This document shows positions 12,211-24,862 of a DNA stretch of 56,002 nt, piece by piece. This DNA comes from Serratia symbiotica (GTDB lineage Bacteria > Pseudomonadota > Gammaproteobacteria > Enterobacterales > Enterobacteriaceae). The stretch's first letter is position 1. Each line of letters begins with the position of its first letter. A model generated the notes under the pieces. The model was given only the letters and a program-made list of their open reading frames with translations. It was not told where the DNA came from and made no database searches. The stretch covers positions 1-56,002 of the forward strand of contig JAAKDF010000011.1 in NCBI GenBank assembly GCA_011754105.1. Reading direction: 5' to 3'. The translations under genes were made by a program, and so were the position numbers.

Positions 12211-12269
12211 ATCTGCTTCTCCTAACTACCAGACGGCCTGCTGTCTTTAAACAGCAAGACCGTTCGACG

Positions 12270-13811
12270 TTACCAGAACTGGGTTTTCTTGAAGGTATCG
12301 AGGATGCCTTTAAGCTTGCCTTCGATCTCATCATTAAAGTTGCCAGTTTGGTTGATTTGCTCCAGCAGTTCAGCATACTCGCAGTCAGCGTAAGCAACCA
12401 ACGCGGCTTCAAAGCTCACAACCTTCGCGACTGCGACGTCGTTTAGGTAGCCACGTTCTGCAGCAAACAGTACCAGAGACTGTTGTGCAATCGACATCGG
12501 CGCATACTGTTTCTGTTTGAGCAGTTCGGTCACTTTCTGGCCGTGGCTCAGTTGGTTGCGAGTTGTATCATCCAGATCTGAAGCAAACTGTGAGAAGGCT
12601 GCTAATTCACGATACTGTGCCAGAGCAGTACGGATACCACCAGACAGCTTTTTCATCATTTTAGTCTGTGCTGCACCACCCACACGGGATACCGATATAC
12701 CTGGGTTGACTGCTGGACGAATGCCGGAGTTAAATAGGTTGGATTCCAGGAATATCTGACCATCGGTGATCGAAATTACGTTGGTTGGAACAAATGCTGA
12801 AACGTCACCCGCCTGAGTTTCAATGATCGGTAGGGCGGTCAGTGAACCGGTTTTGCCTTTGACTTCACCTTTCGTGAAGGCTTCAACATATTCAGCGTTA
12901 ACGCGTGCAGCGCGCTCTAGTAAACGCGAGTGGAGATAGAATACATCGCCTGGGTAGGCTTCACGGCCTGGTGGGCGACGAAGCAACAGGGATATCTGAC
13001 GGTAAGCAACGGCCTGTTTAGACAGATCATCGTACACGATTAGCGCATCTTCACCGCGATCACGGAAATATTCACCCATCGTGCAACCAGCATAGGGTGC
13101 CAGATATTGCAGTGCAGCAGATTCAGACGCAGTAGCAACCACAACGATAGTGTTGGCCAGTGCGCCGTGCTCTTCCAGTTTGCGCACTACGTTAGCGATG
13201 GTGGACGCTTTCTGACCGATAGCTACGTAAACACATTTAATACTGGAGTCACGTTGATTGATTATCGTATCGACCACCAATGCAGTTTTACCTGTCTGGC
13301 GGTCACCGATAACCAGTTCACGCTGGCCACGGCCAACGGGGATCATGGCATCTACAGATTTGTAGCCAGTCTGAACCGGCTGGTCAACGGATTGACGCTC
13401 AATAACGCCAGGAGCGATGACTTCAACCGGTGAGAAGCCGTCGTTTTCAACCGGGCCTTTAACGTCAATAGGTACGCCCAAGGTGTTAACAACTCGACCC
13501 AGCAGGCCACGGCCAACCGGAACCTCCAAAATACGGCCTGTACATTTTACCTTCATGCCTTCGGCCAGATCCGCATACGGTCCCATAACCACGGCACCGA
13601 CGGAGTCGCGCTCTAGGTTCAATGCTATTGCGTAACGGCTACCTGGCAGTGCGATCATTTCGCCCTGCATAACTTTATCCAGACCCTGTACGCGGATAAT
13701 CCCATCGCTGACGGAAACGATAGTACCTTCATTGTGAGCTTCGCTCACTACATTGAACTGAGCAATGCGTTGCTTAATCAGTTCGCTGATTTCTGTGGAA
13801 TTTAGTTGCAT
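12270..13811 (-). CDS. atpA: ATP synthase F1 subunit alpha
   Basis: Alpha alternates with beta in the F1 hexamer and holds the non-catalytic nucleotide sites. It has 513 residues, the E. coli length. N-terminal ISELIKQRI helix, Walker A GDRQTGKT (169-176), the arginine-finger block ([14 protein letters not shown] near 365-378) and the C-terminal end FKKTQFW are all visible. Start ATG at 13811 is 18 bp after atpH. Intact. Confidence 0.98.
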   Translation of the reverse strand: MQLNSTEISELIKQRIAQFNVVSEAHNEGTIVSVSDGIIRVQGLDKVMQGEMIALPGSRYAIALNLERDSVGAVVMGPYADLAEGMKVKCTGRILEVPVGRGLLGRVVNTLGVPIDVKGPVENDGFSPVEVIAPGVIERQSVDQPVQTGYKSVDAMIPVGRGQRELVIGDRQTGKTALVVDTIINQRDSSIKCVYVAIGQKASTIANVVRKLEEHGALANTIVVVATASESAALQYLAPYAGCTMGEYFRDRGEDALIVYDDLSKQAVAYRQISLLLRRPPGREAYPGDVFYLHSRLLERAARVNAEYVEAFTKGEVKGKTGSLTALPIIETQAGDVSAFVPTNVISITDGQIFLESNLFNSGIRPAVNPGISVSRVGGAAQTKMMKKLSGGIRTALAQYRELAAFSQFASDLDDTTRNQLSHGQKVTELLKQKQYAPMSIAQQSLVLFAAERGYLNDVAVAKVVSFEAALVAYADCEYAELLEQINQTGNFNDEIEGKLKGILDTFKKTQFW

Positions 13812-13829
13812 GATCCAGTCTCCTTAAGA

Positions 13830-14357
13830 CTACAAGAAGTCTGTCAGGCGTTCAAGACGGCCGCGTACGCTACCATCAATCACTATATCTCCAGCATGGA
13901 CAATAATGCCAGCTAGTACAGACTTATCAATTTTGCAATTCAGCTTTACTGTGCGTTTTAGACGTTTTCCCATCGCAGCGATAATTTTATCCTGCTGTTC
14001 GTCGCTCAGTGCACTCGCAGAGATCACATCTACTTCGATAATAGATTCTAGCGAAGCGCGCAGTTTGATGAACTGCTGCAACACTACAGGAAGAACCTGT
14101 AAACGTCTATTTTCGGCCATTATATGGATAAAGTTCTGGCCATATTTGTCGAGTTTATCGCCACAAATAGCGATGAAAATATTGGATATCGTCTCCGCTG
14201 CAACCGCGCCAGACAGCAGTTCAGAAATCTGTTCATTACGAGTGATAAGAGCCGAAAATGCCAGCATTTTCTGCCAGCGATTTAGACTTTGGTGCTCAAT
14301 GGCAAAGTCGAAAGCTGCTTTGCCGTAGGGGCGAGCTACAGTGACACATTCAGACAT
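13830..14357 (-). CDS. atpH: ATP synthase F1 subunit delta
   Basis: Delta joins the peripheral stalk (b subunits) to the top of F1. It has 175 residues (177 in E. coli). The N-terminal helical domain opens with [16 protein letters not shown] and the C-terminal domain has the conserved [14 protein letters not shown] block. It is one of the less conserved subunits here but has no frameshift. It lies between atpF and atpA. Confidence 0.95.
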   Translation of the reverse strand: MSECVTVARPYGKAAFDFAIEHQSLNRWQKMLAFSALITRNEQISELLSGAVAAETISNIFIAICGDKLDKYGQNFIHIMAENRRLQVLPVVLQQFIKLRASLESIIEVDVISASALSDEQQDKIIAAMGKRLKRTVKLNCKIDKSVLAGIIVHAGDIVIDGSVRGRLERLTDFL

Positions 14358-14371
14358 CAGACTCTCCCTCC

Positions 14372-14842
14372 TTACAGTTCAGCGACCAGTTTATCAATGA
14401 TGTCGCTATTAGCAGCTTCATCCACAGAACGTTCTATGATTTTTTCGGCACCAGCGATTGCTAGCATTGCGACTTGCTTACGCAACTCTTCACGAGCGCG
14501 CTTACATTCAGCTTTAATTTTAGCCTGAGCTTGCGCCACAATTTTGTTACGTTCCTGCTCAGCTTCGGCTTTTGCTTCATCTATGATCTGAGCTTTGCGT
14601 TTGTTTGCGTACTCAATGAGCTCCTGAGCTTCTGCTTTAGCAGTTTTCAAATGATCAGCCGCATTAGCTTGCGCTAAGGCCAGATCTTTTTTCGCACGCT
14701 CTGCTAAAGCGAGACCATCAGCAATTTCTTTCTGACGCTTCTCAATGGCGGCCATAATCGGCGGCCACACATACTTCATACAGAACCAAACAAACATAAC
14801 AAACGCAATGGCCTGGCCGAGGATTGTTGCGTTAAGATTCAC
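14372..14842 (-). CDS. atpF: ATP synthase Fo subunit b
   Basis: Subunit b forms the peripheral stalk. At 156 residues it equals E. coli. One N-terminal membrane helix ([20 protein letters not shown]) is followed by a long charged coiled coil rich in Ala, Glu and Lys and a C-terminal delta-binding end. Start and spacing are typical. Intact. Confidence 0.96.
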   Translation of the reverse strand: MNLNATILGQAIAFVMFVWFCMKYVWPPIMAAIEKRQKEIADGLALAERAKKDLALAQANAADHLKTAKAEAQELIEYANKRKAQIIDEAKAEAEQERNKIVAQAQAKIKAECKRAREELRKQVAMLAIAGAEKIIERSVDEAANSDIIDKLVAEL

Positions 14843-14896
14843 AGCACAATGCCTCTTTAAAAGTTAATAGTGTGGTTATCAGTGTAGATAACGTCT

Positions 14897-15157
<261 letters not shown>

Positions 15158-15188
15158 TCAGTTAAAAAAGTGCATGTGTTTTAAAAAA

Positions 15189-15986
<798 letters not shown>

Positions 15987-15990
15987 TTAG

Positions 15991-16369
15991 TTAAGTTCGG
16001 TAACTGTTAATCGTGGCAGGTGCTACTATCTGCACCAATAACACCGCTAAATAGGCCAAGCCAAGCGGTAAAGCCGCTATCTTGAACACCCCAAGCACAA
16101 CGATCAAAAAAATAGTGCTTGCGACCTTTAGTCCTTCACCGATGGCGAAGGACTAAGCAATCCTACCAGACACCGGCATCTGCATCTGATGGCACAAGGC
16201 AAACAGCATAAACATTACGCTCGGTAACCAGGCAGCAAGGCCATTAACCAGTGCCGAAACGCTCCTCCAGGATTTTTCAGCAAGAAAAATTACTGATCAG
16301 AACAAACGTCATCAACTGAAAAAACAGCAGGTTGAGTACGATTTTTCCGTTGTAACCGGGAACAGACAT
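15991..16369 (-). pseudogene. atpI: ATP synthase accessory protein I, degraded
   Basis: The reading begins at 16369 (MSVPGYNGKIVLNLLFFQLM), matching the start and first membrane helix of AtpI. It is broken by a stop near 16280 and more frame changes, then resumes as SFAIGEGLKV and LVQIVAPATINSYRT in another frame up to 15991. AtpI is a dispensable membrane protein that helps c-ring assembly and cation handling. It heads the atp operon, and the operon can be transcribed through it. Confidence 0.85.
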
Positions 16370-16925
16370 GATGTTTGTTTTCTCCGTAGCTGAGTGGCGC
16401 ATACAATTTTTTTTATTGTTCTGAGTCAAGCAGCAAAAAACTTGCAAATTATACGGCGGACACACACGAATTCAATAGATATGTAGAGAAATATTTACCC
16501 TACTGCTATTTCAGGCTTTTTTTACAAAAATGGATGAGGAAATAGGTATAGTTTGTTTATCTGATTATTCCTAGATTAAAGTAGGAAATGAGTGACCGAT
16601 CACAACAATACCCTTTTATGACTTATGTATGCTGGTTAACTAACCTTCTATATAGCAATTTAACCATTAATAATATCATCAATAAAAACTTTTATTGACA
16701 ACCAGCAAGATATTACCATAATGGAAATTGGCATAATAGCAAGGTGCGATATTGATCCTATAGTTACTAGCGTAACTATTATCATAAAAATTATTTTATT
16801 ATAGCTAATTATTCTAATTTTTAGTGTTAAAAAGTAAAATAACTAATAATTTCTATTATCTGACCTATTTCATGGTTATCTTAGCCTTTAATTTCCTAAT
16901 TCTGTTGGTTTGATAAAAAGAAATA
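16370..16925. other. AT-rich spacer upstream of the atp operon
   Basis: This 556-bp stretch between dead rsmG and dead atpI is very AT-rich and has no open frame of note. It should contain the atp operon promoter (minus strand), but several AT-rich hexamer pairs are possible and I do not choose one. Confidence 0.5.
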
Positions 16926-17547
16926 TCAGTTTGCCTTAAGAATAACCAAATGGCGAACGCCAGCTAGTTCAGTTACTTGTAACTGCACTACGGATTCAAG
17001 GTTGATGCAGTCCAGAAACTGCGCCGGTTCTGAATATGGATATACACCTTTCAGTGCATAGAAACACCCTCGCCATTTGACCGGAAGATGATGGCACCAA
17101 GACAGAATGTCTTGAACCGAGGCGAAATCACGGCTGATGACGCCGTCAAACCGCGTTTTAGCTACGAATTCCTCAACGCTGCTCTAAACCAGCTCAATAT
17201 TGTATAGCCCTTAGCTCATGCTGTACCTGGCGCAGGAAGCGCACACGCTTTCCCAGGCTGTCCAGTAATGTGAAATACGCGTCCGGGCGAACAATCGCCA
17301 GTGGAATACCCGGAAAGCCAGGGCCAGTTCCTACATCGATAAAGCGTGAACCTTGTAGATGCGAGTTGATAACGACGCTGTCAAGGATATGGCGCACCAG
17401 CATTTGCTGAGCATCGCGCACCGAAGTTAGGTTATAAACTTTGTTCTATTTGTTCAGCATGACAATGTAGCCCAATAACTTCTGTTTTTGCTGTTCGGGA
17501 AAATTAATATCAACTGCTAAAATCAATGAGTTTAACTTTTTTTGCAC
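16926..17547 (-). pseudogene. rsmG: 16S rRNA 7-methylguanosine methyltransferase RsmG, degraded
   Basis: Starting with GTG at 17547 the frame reads as RsmG (KKLNSLILAV), then hits an in-frame TAG where the family has Trp (MLNK[13 protein letters not shown]). The SAM-binding core is preserved ([20 protein letters not shown]). After about 17200 the frame shifts more than once, and the C-terminus RHLVILKAN is found in another frame near 16930. RsmG (GidB) modifies G527 of 16S rRNA, and its loss is tolerated in other bacteria. It lies in the normal mnmG-rsmG-atp order. Confidence 0.9.
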
Positions 17548-17685
17548 GACGTTTACCTCTGATAGTCGTTGAAATACCAGCGACTCTGAGTTTGGCATGA
17601 CGAAACAACAATAATAATTCTAGCTAGGAATAATGTCAGTGGTCGCTTGCTTATCTAATAAAAAACGGCCATTCAAATACGCATT

Positions 17686-19575
17686 TTATGCGCTTCGGCG
17701 TAGTAACCCTTGTTTCTTTAACCAAATTAGCAAAATTGATATCGCCGCTGGAGTGATCCCAGAGATACGCGAAGCTTGGCCAATGGAGTTCGGTTTGTGA
17801 TCATTTAGCTTGGCGATCACTTCGTTTGACAGGCCGGACACTTGACAGTAATCGAAATCCAATGGCAGAACAGTATTTTCATTGCGCTGTTGTTTCTCAA
17901 TCTCTTCCTGCTGACGAGCGATATAGCCTTGGTATTTGACCTGGATCTCAATTTGCTCGGCAGCCTGGGTATCTTCCAGTACTGGCGAAAAAGCAGCCAC
18001 ACTAGTCAGCAACGAGTAATCCATTTCAGGACGGCGCAACAGTTCTTCGCCGTTTGCTTTACGTGATAATGGTGTCTTCAGCAACAGGTTAACCTGCTCG
18101 ACATTCTCGGCATGCGGATGCATCCAGATGTCACGTAAACGCTGACGTTCCTGTTCAATGTGTTCCAGCTTCTCGCAGTAGCGCGCCCAGCGCAAATCGC
18201 CCACTAGGCCCAATTCACGGCCTTTCTCGGTTAGGCGCAAATCGGCGTTGTCTTCGCGCAGCATAAGGCGATATTCAGCTCGTGATGTAAACATGCGGTA
18301 TGGTTCTTTAGTACCCAGTGTGCTGAGATCGTCCACAAGTACGCCAAGGTAGGACTGATTGCGGCGCGGTGCCCAACCTTCATCTTGATTGGCGTAGCGT
18401 CCAGCGTTCAGACCGGCCAACAACCCTTGAGCGGCGGCTTCCTCATAACCAGTAGTGCCGTTGATCTGGCCTGCAAAAAACAGCCCCTGGATAAATTTGC
18501 TCTCCAATGTTGGTTTTAGATCACGGGGATCAAAGAAATCGTACTCGATAGCATAGCCTGGGCGAACGATGCGGGCGTTCTGCATCCCTTCCATTGAACG
18601 GACTATCTGCATCTGCACGTCAAATGGCAGGCTGGTGGAAATGCCGTTTGGATAAACCTCATTACTGGTTAAACCTTCCAGCTCAAGGAAAATCTGGTGT
18701 GTATTACGATCGGCGAAGCGCATCACTTTATCTTCAATCGATGGGCAGTAACGTGGGCCAATCCCTTCGATAATCCCGGAGTAAACCGGGCTACGATCGA
18801 AATTGTTGCGGATAACCTCATGGGTTTTTTCATTGGTATGAGTGATGTAGCACGTCCTCTGCTCTGGATGCTGGCTGGCTTTACCCATAAACGAGAATAC
18901 CGGCACCGGCGTATCACCCTGCTGTGGCATCAAGACACTGAAGTCAATAGTGCGTGCATCAATACGCGGCGGTGTGCCAGTTTTTAGCCGATTGACGCGT
19001 AGCGGCAGTTCCCGAAGGCGTTGCGACAACGAAATAGCCGGAGGATCTCCAGCACGCCCGCCTTTATAATTCTTCAAGCCGATATGGATCTTACCGTCAA
19101 GGAAGGTACCTACAGTCAGCACTACCGCTTTTGCACGGAATTTCAACCCCATCTGGGTTACTGCACCCACAGCATGATAGTTTTCCACGATAAGATCGTC
19201 GACCGGTTGTTGGAAGATCATCAAGCTAAGCTGGTTCTCTAACGCGGTGCGTATGGCCTGACGGTACAACACACGATCCGCCTGAGCGCGGGTAGCTCGT
19301 ACTGCTGGGCCTTTACTCGCGTTTAGTATCCTAAACTGAATACCAGCATGATCGATTGCAGTGGCCATCAATCCGCCTAGTGCGTCAATTTCCTTCACCA
19401 AATGCCCTTTACCAATACCGCCAATCGCAGGGTTACAAGACATTTGTCCCAGCGTATCGATGTTGTGTGTTAGTAACAGAGTTTGACGTCCCATGCGTGC
19501 CGCCGCCATGGCGGCTTCGGTACCTGCATGTCCACCACCAATGATGATTACGTCAAATTGATTGGGATAAAACAT
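17686..19575 (-). CDS. mnmG: tRNA uridine-5-carboxymethylaminomethyl modification enzyme, FAD subunit
   Basis: MnmG (GidA) with MnmE modifies wobble U34 of several tRNAs. The start at 19575 ([18 protein letters not shown]) gives 629 residues, exactly the E. coli length; 27 upstream in-frame codons are not conserved. The N-terminal FAD-binding [10 protein letters not shown], the [16 protein letters not shown] block and the [10 protein letters not shown] segment are intact. The C-terminal domain that binds MnmE and tRNA ends [11 protein letters not shown]. It is transcribed away from oriC, the conserved enterobacterial arrangement. Confidence 0.97.
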   Translation of the reverse strand: MFYPNQFDVIIIGGGHAGTEAAMAAARMGRQTLLLTHNIDTLGQMSCNPAIGGIGKGHLVKEIDALGGLMATAIDHAGIQFRILNASKGPAVRATRAQADRVLYRQAIRTALENQLSLMIFQQPVDDLIVENYHAVGAVTQMGLKFRAKAVVLTVGTFLDGKIHIGLKNYKGGRAGDPPAISLSQRLRELPLRVNRLKTGTPPRIDARTIDFSVLMPQQGDTPVPVFSFMGKASQHPEQRTCYITHTNEKTHEVIRNNFDRSPVYSGIIEGIGPRYCPSIEDKVMRFADRNTHQIFLELEGLTSNEVYPNGISTSLPFDVQMQIVRSMEGMQNARIVRPGYAIEYDFFDPRDLKPTLESKFIQGLFFAGQINGTTGYEEAAAQGLLAGLNAGRYANQDEGWAPRRNQSYLGVLVDDLSTLGTKEPYRMFTSRAEYRLMLREDNADLRLTEKGRELGLVGDLRWARYCEKLEHIEQERQRLRDIWMHPHAENVEQVNLLLKTPLSRKANGEELLRRPEMDYSLLTSVAAFSPVLEDTQAAEQIEIQVKYQGYIARQQEEIEKQQRNENTVLPLDFDYCQVSGLSNEVIAKLNDHKPNSIGQASRISGITPAAISILLIWLKKQGLLRRSA

Positions 19576-19659
19576 ATAACTGCACCTCAGTGTATTGCGA
19601 AAGATCGTGTTTGCCCTGAAGTGGAAGATTCTACTAAAGTTTAGACGATTGACCAAGTG

Positions 19660-19980
19660 CCCAGGATCATCGGTAATTAAAACAAAATATTTTATTTAAA
19701 GATTTTTTATTATATTTCTTATTACGATCGTAATCTTCTGTGAGTAAGTGATTATTCCTTTTTCATATCAGTAAATTAAAGTTAATCATTAACTGTGGAT
19801 GATCAGTGATCCTGACAAAGATAAGCTGGGATCTAAATAGCATTTTATGTACAACAAGTTAAGAAATGTACGGTAGTTATTGGGATAACTACTGCTTTTA
19901 CCCTGCTTTTAAGCTTATTTATACACAATTTTTGCGTGATATTTAAGCAAACTAGAGTAAATGAATCCAGTTTTTTACCC
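19660..19980. other. oriC: chromosomal replication origin (oriC), partly degenerate
   Basis: This lies between mnmG and mioC, the position of oriC in enterobacteria, and aligns by eye with the E. coli origin. A very AT-rich unwinding segment (19681-19725) ends in CTTATTACGATCG, matching the right 13-mer. The block CATTAACTGTGGATGATCAG (19788-19807) with the following TGATCC is conserved. R4 is a perfect DnaA box TTATACACA at 19919-19927. R1 (19739-19747, minus TTACTCACA) and R2 (19845-19853, TTATGTACA) each have one mismatch, and R3 is weaker. I count five GATC sites where E. coli has eleven. The usual IHF and Fis sites are not clear. Confidence 0.82.
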
Positions 19981-19996
19981 ATTTCTCTGCTGGATA

Positions 19997-20391
19997 TTAT
20001 GAAATTTCGTGTTTAGTCACTTTGATCTCAAATCGGTTGACGATCCTTGTTGCACATCTGGCGATCAGAATATTGGCGATCTGTTTAATCGCCCTACAAA
20101 AGGTATCGTATTCAGAGCTGCCTAATCTAACTGCGCCAAATTGCATGTTAGAAAGATACGGCTGCTGGTTAGCAATCTGTTCTAATAGTAGTTGTAAGTT
20201 ATGCGGCAGTTTCCCGGCTCCGTAGGCGGAAGAAACCACTATCCAGCGGCTGAACAGGGGCAATTCATATAGCTCTGGGCCGTGCAAGGTCTCAGTAGAA
20301 AAAGCTGCTTTTCCAGCTTCTTAGCCAAATGTTTAGCCACGTATTTGGCACTGCAAGGTGTACCACCACTGATTAGAGTAATGTCTGCCAT
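19997..20391 (-). pseudogene. mioC: flavodoxin-like protein MioC, frameshifted
   Basis: From ATG at 20391 the frame reads MADITLISGGT, then the AKYVAKHLAKKLEK helix, matching MioC. It breaks near 20310, and the rest (HGPELYELPLF, SSAYGAGKLPHN, SSEYDTFCRAI) continues in another frame to 19997. MioC is an FMN protein of unclear role beside oriC; its transcription in E. coli enters the origin. At least one frameshift makes it a pseudogene. Confidence 0.88.
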
Positions 20392-20587
20392 GAATCAATG
20401 ATCCCGCCCTTTTTAAAAGTGGCTGCATTGTACGTTGTAAAATGACTTGGATCTGCCTGTAGATAATACGGGTATAATGATTGACTACTTATGGTGGAAT
20501 GGTACATGTGATGGGATTCTGCAAGGAGCTCAGCGTTTCAGTAGAGTAGGTCTCATCAATCTTTTAGATCTTGTTGATAAGTACCTG

Positions 20588-20816
20588 GGCGTTGTTGAAT
20601 AAATAGAACATTTATCACGTCACCAGAATCAGATGATTCTCCTTATATCAAAATAGCGAGATGGCGTTGTCCATCAACAGTTTAAGATCACTAACTGGTT
20701 GGCTTACAACAACGCCCTTATCACTCGGGGTTCACTCACTTTCTGGGTGGATGAAACGGCACTTTACCCCTGGTACTGCGAGGCAAAACCTTCTCTGCCT
20801 GGTCGCCCACAACATT
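20588..20816 (+). mobile_element. IS5-family left-end fragment (copy 3)
   Basis: About 229 bp from the left end of the same IS5 element (GGCGTTGTTGAATAAAT... to CGCCCACAACATT), then it stops abruptly. It encodes only the first part of the transposase (LTFWVDETALYP). It lies exactly at the junction between the oriC/mioC block and the topA block. Confidence 0.85.
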
Positions 20817-20821
20817 TTTAT

Positions 20822-20889
20822 ACCAGCCAACGGATCGTTTAGTTGATCATTAAATGATCAGCATTAGCCACATGGGCTGGTTTTTTTGT
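20822..20889 (-). terminator. hairpin region downstream of topA
   Basis: An outer pair ACCAGCC (20822-20828) and GGCTGGT encloses an inner near-perfect palindrome TGATCATT-A-AATGATCA near 20843-20859. A T7 run follows the outer arm on the plus strand. It sits 20-90 bp past the topA stop and probably terminates transcription from one or both sides. Confidence 0.45.
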
Positions 20890-20910
20890 TGGTAGATCCA
20901 AGCTAAAAAT

Positions 20911-23508
20911 TTACTTTTTGCCTTCCACCCATTTGCCGTCCACATAGAAGGCAGACCAGCCGGTCGCATTGCCGTCTTTCTCCGAAGTAACATATTGCTG
21001 TTTAGTCTTGCGTTTAAAACGCACTAGCGTTTTATTACCCGCACTATCGGCTACTGGCGCATCCGTCAGATAACGGAGTTTCTCCGCTAGGCGATCCTTA
21101 AAGCGAACTAGTTCTTCCACCAGCGGCGCGCGGGTTTCACGCGATTTAGGGAAGGTGTTAGCCGCTAGGAATATGCCAGCTGCCCCATCGCGCAGGACGA
21201 AGTAAGCGTCAGATTTCTCGCACGGTATTTCCGGCAATGGAACGGGATCCTCCTTCGGTGGTGCAACATCGCCGTTTCTCAGGACCTTACGGGTATTTTT
21301 GCAGTTATTATTAGTACAACCCATGTACTTACCAAAACGCCCCATTTTTAGGTGCATTTCAGAACCACACCTGTCGCACTCAACCACCGGGCCATCATAA
21401 CCTTTGAGGCGGAACTCTCCCTCTTCAATCTCATAACCATTACACGACTGGTTGTTGCCACAGACATGCAGCTTACGTTGATTGTCGATCAAGTAGCTGT
21501 CCATCGCTATTCCGCATTTATGGCAACGGCCACGGGCACGTAACGCGTTGGTTTCCGCTTCATCCCCTTCGAGAATATTGAGTACTTCTGCTTCCGGCAC
21601 TAAGTTTATGGTGGTTTTGCAGCGTTCCTTCGGTGGCAGCCTATAACCGGAGCAACCGAGGAACACGCCGGTACTGGCAGTTTTGATACCCATTTTGCGG
21701 CTACAGGTTGGGCAGTCAATGTTTGTCATCACCATTTGGTTCTGGCGCATGCCACCCTCTTCTGGTACTTTCTCTGCTGTTTCTAACTGTTCGCTGAAAT
21801 CGGCGAAAAATTTATCCAGTATCACTTTCCACTCGGCGTGATTATTAGCAACCTGATCCAACCCATATTCCATGCGGGCGGTGAAATCATAATTCATCAA
21901 TCCACAGAAGTTCTCTAATAACCGGTCAGTTACGATCTCGCCCATTTTATCCGCGTAAAAACGGCCGCTTTCTACCCGCACATAGCCACGATCCTGAATG
22001 GTAGAAATGATCGACGCGTAGGTCGACGGACGACCAATGCCACGTTTTTCCAGTTCTTTGACCAATGAGGCTTCGCTGTAACGCGCTGGCGGTTTGGTAA
22101 AGTGTTGGCTTGGAATCAATTTTTGCAGATCCAACTCGCTGCCAACTTCAATAAACGGCAGTGTACGGTCTTCATCGCCCTTGCGCAGCGCAGGCAGTAC
22201 CTTAGTCCAACCATCGAAGCGCAGAGTGCGACCCTTAGCGCGTAGCTGGTAATCACCCGCCTTAACCGCCAACGTGGTGGAATCATACTGCGCCGGCGTC
22301 ATCTGACAGGCGACAAATTGACGCCAGATCAACTGATACAGCTTCTGCGCATCTGCTTCCATATCTTTCAACTGCTCGCTAGTCGCGTCGACGTCTGAAG
22401 GACGGATAGCCTCATGTGCTTCCTGTGAATTTTCCTTGCTGCTGTACTGATTCGGTTCTTTTGGCAGATACTTAGTACCAAAATTGTCACCGATGTAGCC
22501 ACGCACCATGGTGAGTGCATCTTTGCTCAGGTTGGTGGAATCAGTTCGCATATAGGTAATGTACCCTGATTCATATAACCGCTGAGCCATAATCATGGTT
22601 TTCTTCACACCAAATCCCAGGCGAGTGCTAGCGGCTTGTTGTAAGGTGGAAGTAATGAACGGTGCGCCAGGCTTGCTGCTGGTTGGTTTGTCTTCACGAT
22701 CTAATACGGTATATCGTGCCTGCTCCAGCAGCTTGATAGCGGCGTGGGTTTCTTGGTGATTGACCGGCTTGAAGGGTTTATCATGGGCATGTGTCACTGC
22801 TATCTGTAACGCAGTGTTACTCTCCGCCAACAGATCAGCGTGCAGTTCCCAGTATTCTTCGGGTACGAATGCCTTGATATCGCGCTCACGTTCAACCACT
22901 AATCGCACAGCTACCGACTGAACTCGCCCGGCAGACAAGCCTCGGGCGATTTTCTTCCACAGCAGTGGAGAGATCATGTAACCTACTACGCGATCCATAA
23001 AGCGGCGCGCCTGCTGTGCATTGACGCGGTTAATATTCAATTCGCCAGGATGTTTGAATGCCTGCTGGATCGCGTTTTTAGTGATTTCGTTAAACACCAC
23101 ACGGCTAAAACGCTTGTCGTCCCCACCTATCACTTCTCGTAGATGCCAGGCAATGGCTTCCCCTTCACGATCAAGGTCGGTGGCGAGATAAATATGCTCG
23201 GCTTTTTCCGCTAACGATTTTAATTCAGCAACTACTTTTTCTTTACCAGGCAGGATTTCATAATACGCTTTCCAGCCGTGGTAAGGATCGACTCCCATAC
23301 GATTAACCAGCGCCGTCTTCTCATCTTTCTTAACTTTCTTTTTGGCTTGCTCTATGGCTAAATCAGTGCTTTTTTTGCTTGCTAAGCCACTGGTGGGCAA
23401 ATCACGGATATGGCCAACGCTGGACTTCACCACATAGCCATTTCCTAAATATTTATTAATAGTTTTGACTTTTGCCGGGGACTCAACTATTACAAGAGCT
23501 TTACCCAT
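20911..23508 (-). CDS. topA: DNA topoisomerase I
   Basis: TopA relaxes negative supercoils. It has 865 residues, the same as E. coli. The N-terminal Toprim domain opens [16 protein letters not shown], with the metal-binding [15 protein letters not shown] near 110-124. The catalytic tyrosine is in [10 protein letters not shown] near 317-326. Three C-terminal Cys4 zinc ribbons follow ([25 protein letters not shown]) and the tail ends [11 protein letters not shown]. cysB and yciN, its neighbours in E. coli, are not seen. Intact. Confidence 0.97.
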   Translation of the reverse strand: MGKALVIVESPAKVKTINKYLGNGYVVKSSVGHIRDLPTSGLASKKSTDLAIEQAKKKVKKDEKTALVNRMGVDPYHGWKAYYEILPGKEKVVAELKSLAEKAEHIYLATDLDREGEAIAWHLREVIGGDDKRFSRVVFNEITKNAIQQAFKHPGELNINRVNAQQARRFMDRVVGYMISPLLWKKIARGLSAGRVQSVAVRLVVERERDIKAFVPEEYWELHADLLAESNTALQIAVTHAHDKPFKPVNHQETHAAIKLLEQARYTVLDREDKPTSSKPGAPFITSTLQQAASTRLGFGVKKTMIMAQRLYESGYITYMRTDSTNLSKDALTMVRGYIGDNFGTKYLPKEPNQYSSKENSQEAHEAIRPSDVDATSEQLKDMEADAQKLYQLIWRQFVACQMTPAQYDSTTLAVKAGDYQLRAKGRTLRFDGWTKVLPALRKGDEDRTLPFIEVGSELDLQKLIPSQHFTKPPARYSEASLVKELEKRGIGRPSTYASIISTIQDRGYVRVESGRFYADKMGEIVTDRLLENFCGLMNYDFTARMEYGLDQVANNHAEWKVILDKFFADFSEQLETAEKVPEEGGMRQNQMVMTNIDCPTCSRKMGIKTASTGVFLGCSGYRLPPKERCKTTINLVPEAEVLNILEGDEAETNALRARGRCHKCGIAMDSYLIDNQRKLHVCGNNQSCNGYEIEEGEFRLKGYDGPVVECDRCGSEMHLKMGRFGKYMGCTNNNCKNTRKVLRNGDVAPPKEDPVPLPEIPCEKSDAYFVLRDGAAGIFLAANTFPKSRETRAPLVEELVRFKDRLAEKLRYLTDAPVADSAGNKTLVRFKRKTKQQYVTSEKDGNATGWSAFYVDGKWVEGKK

Positions 23509-24086
23509 ATTTACCTTTACCTAAATTTATAATTTCTAGCTAGAAGAAAGCCTTTTATCTCGCCATACAACAGCAATCGTGTCTCTTTTTTATATTGCGG
23601 AAATCAAGAAAGAGATCAACATATTTTTGGCCGTATGGTTGTACAAAATTTAATCATCATGTAAATAAAAATCCTACCCAATGCCGCAAAATAACACACT
23701 GTACCTTATAAAAAGCGCATTAATTTCTTACGGCAGATTCTTTTAGACCAGGCTCGGTTGCCTAAGAAAAACCCACAGAAGTATTTAGAACCTATCCCAC
23801 CAAGCTAACTTTTGCCATCTTGGCCCTGGGCAATGCTCACTATACTCACATCTTCATTTAAGCTACGTGTGTTTCTCGCTGTCCGTGTCCAAACTGAATG
23901 TAACAATATACGCCTGATGGAATAGGCTATTAACTGTAATAGGCTCTTAATATGTTTAAATATCATCCCTGCGGCTTTTCTCAGAAATAAAAAATGGGCA
24001 AGCTACCAGAATGAATTTAATAATCACATTCAAAACGGTTTTTTATCCCATCATTGCCACTATCACAGTATTAGACGATCTACACG
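23509..24086. other. gene-free spacer between topA and sohB remnant
   Basis: About 580 bp with no convincing gene. yciN normally lies here in E. coli and is not recognisable. The only identified content is one copy of a roughly 140-bp dispersed repeat at 23790-23928. The part next to topA should contain the topA promoter. Confidence 0.5.
23790..23928 (+). repeat. dispersed palindromic repeat, copy A
   Basis: This roughly 140-bp unit begins CCTATCCCA and ends TGGAATAGGC, short complementary ends. Inside are TTTGCCATCTTGGCCCTGGGC and GCTGTCCGTGTCCAAACTGA. A second copy in inverse orientation lies at 45094-45235 right after hemH. Both contain the same internal order of blocks. It resembles intergenic repeats of Serratia and Yersinia; there is no coding capacity. 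Confidence 0.7.
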
Positions 24087-24722
24087 CTAGGCGACACTAG
24101 CGGTGAAGCGATCCACCAGGAGTTTGCGGCGCGTATAGCGTACAGATATCACTTTGTAGCTATCGATCTCTGCAATCAGGAGATCGTCGCTGGTGCCGAT
24201 CGCATTGATAATTACTTTCTCTTTTGCCTGGGTGCCTAACCAGTGTTCACCAGCGGAAAAGCTGACGATATCAAACGATGTTTGCTGCTGGTGCACGAAC
24301 TGTTTTAACAGTTCATGAGTCTTGTTTAGATTCGATCGGAACTTCTCGCGGCCCTATTCGCTATTCTCACCAAACAGCGTCAGCGTGCGTTTGAATTGCC
24401 CATCTGTATATAGCTCAATGTTGATATCGTTCTTTTTCAACAAGCGGTGGAAGTTTGGGATTTGCGCTAACACTCCGATTGAACCGATTACAGCAAAGGG
24501 GGCCTCTACAATGCGATCAGCCACACGGGCCATTATATAACTCCCAATGGCCGCCACCTTAGCGACTGCTACCTTCATGCGGATCACACCGTTACGCAAG
24601 GGTTCTAACTGAGAAGCCGCCAGACCATAGCCATGCACAAAACTGCGAGGGCTTTCTAGACTTAGTAGAATTTCATCTTGCGTGGAAGCTACCGCAAGCA
24701 CCGCCGAGATCTCCTAAAGCAG
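24087..24722 (-). pseudogene. sohB: inner-membrane peptidase SohB, C-terminal remnant
   Basis: The sequence aligns with the C-terminal two thirds of SohB, a SppA-family (S49) peptidase. Readable blocks are HGYGLAASQL, FAVIGSIGVLAQIPNFHRLL, FKRTLTLFGENSE, and in another frame FSAGEHWLG and RRKLLVDRFTASVA. It has no N-terminus or membrane anchor and an internal stop near 24357. The segment around the expected nucleophile reads KVAAIGSYIMA rather than the family AASGGYMMA, so the catalytic Ser is also displaced. Confidence 0.85.
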
Positions 24723-24862
24723 CGGGTAAAGAAAAGCGTGCGACATGGTCCTGCTAAATACCAATATAAAGATAAATACGCAGCGAAGTAACTTCATGAG
24801 CATTCATGCTACCTTTAAAATTCAGCAAGTACAGGAGTGGATTTGTCACCTCGATAGCACCG

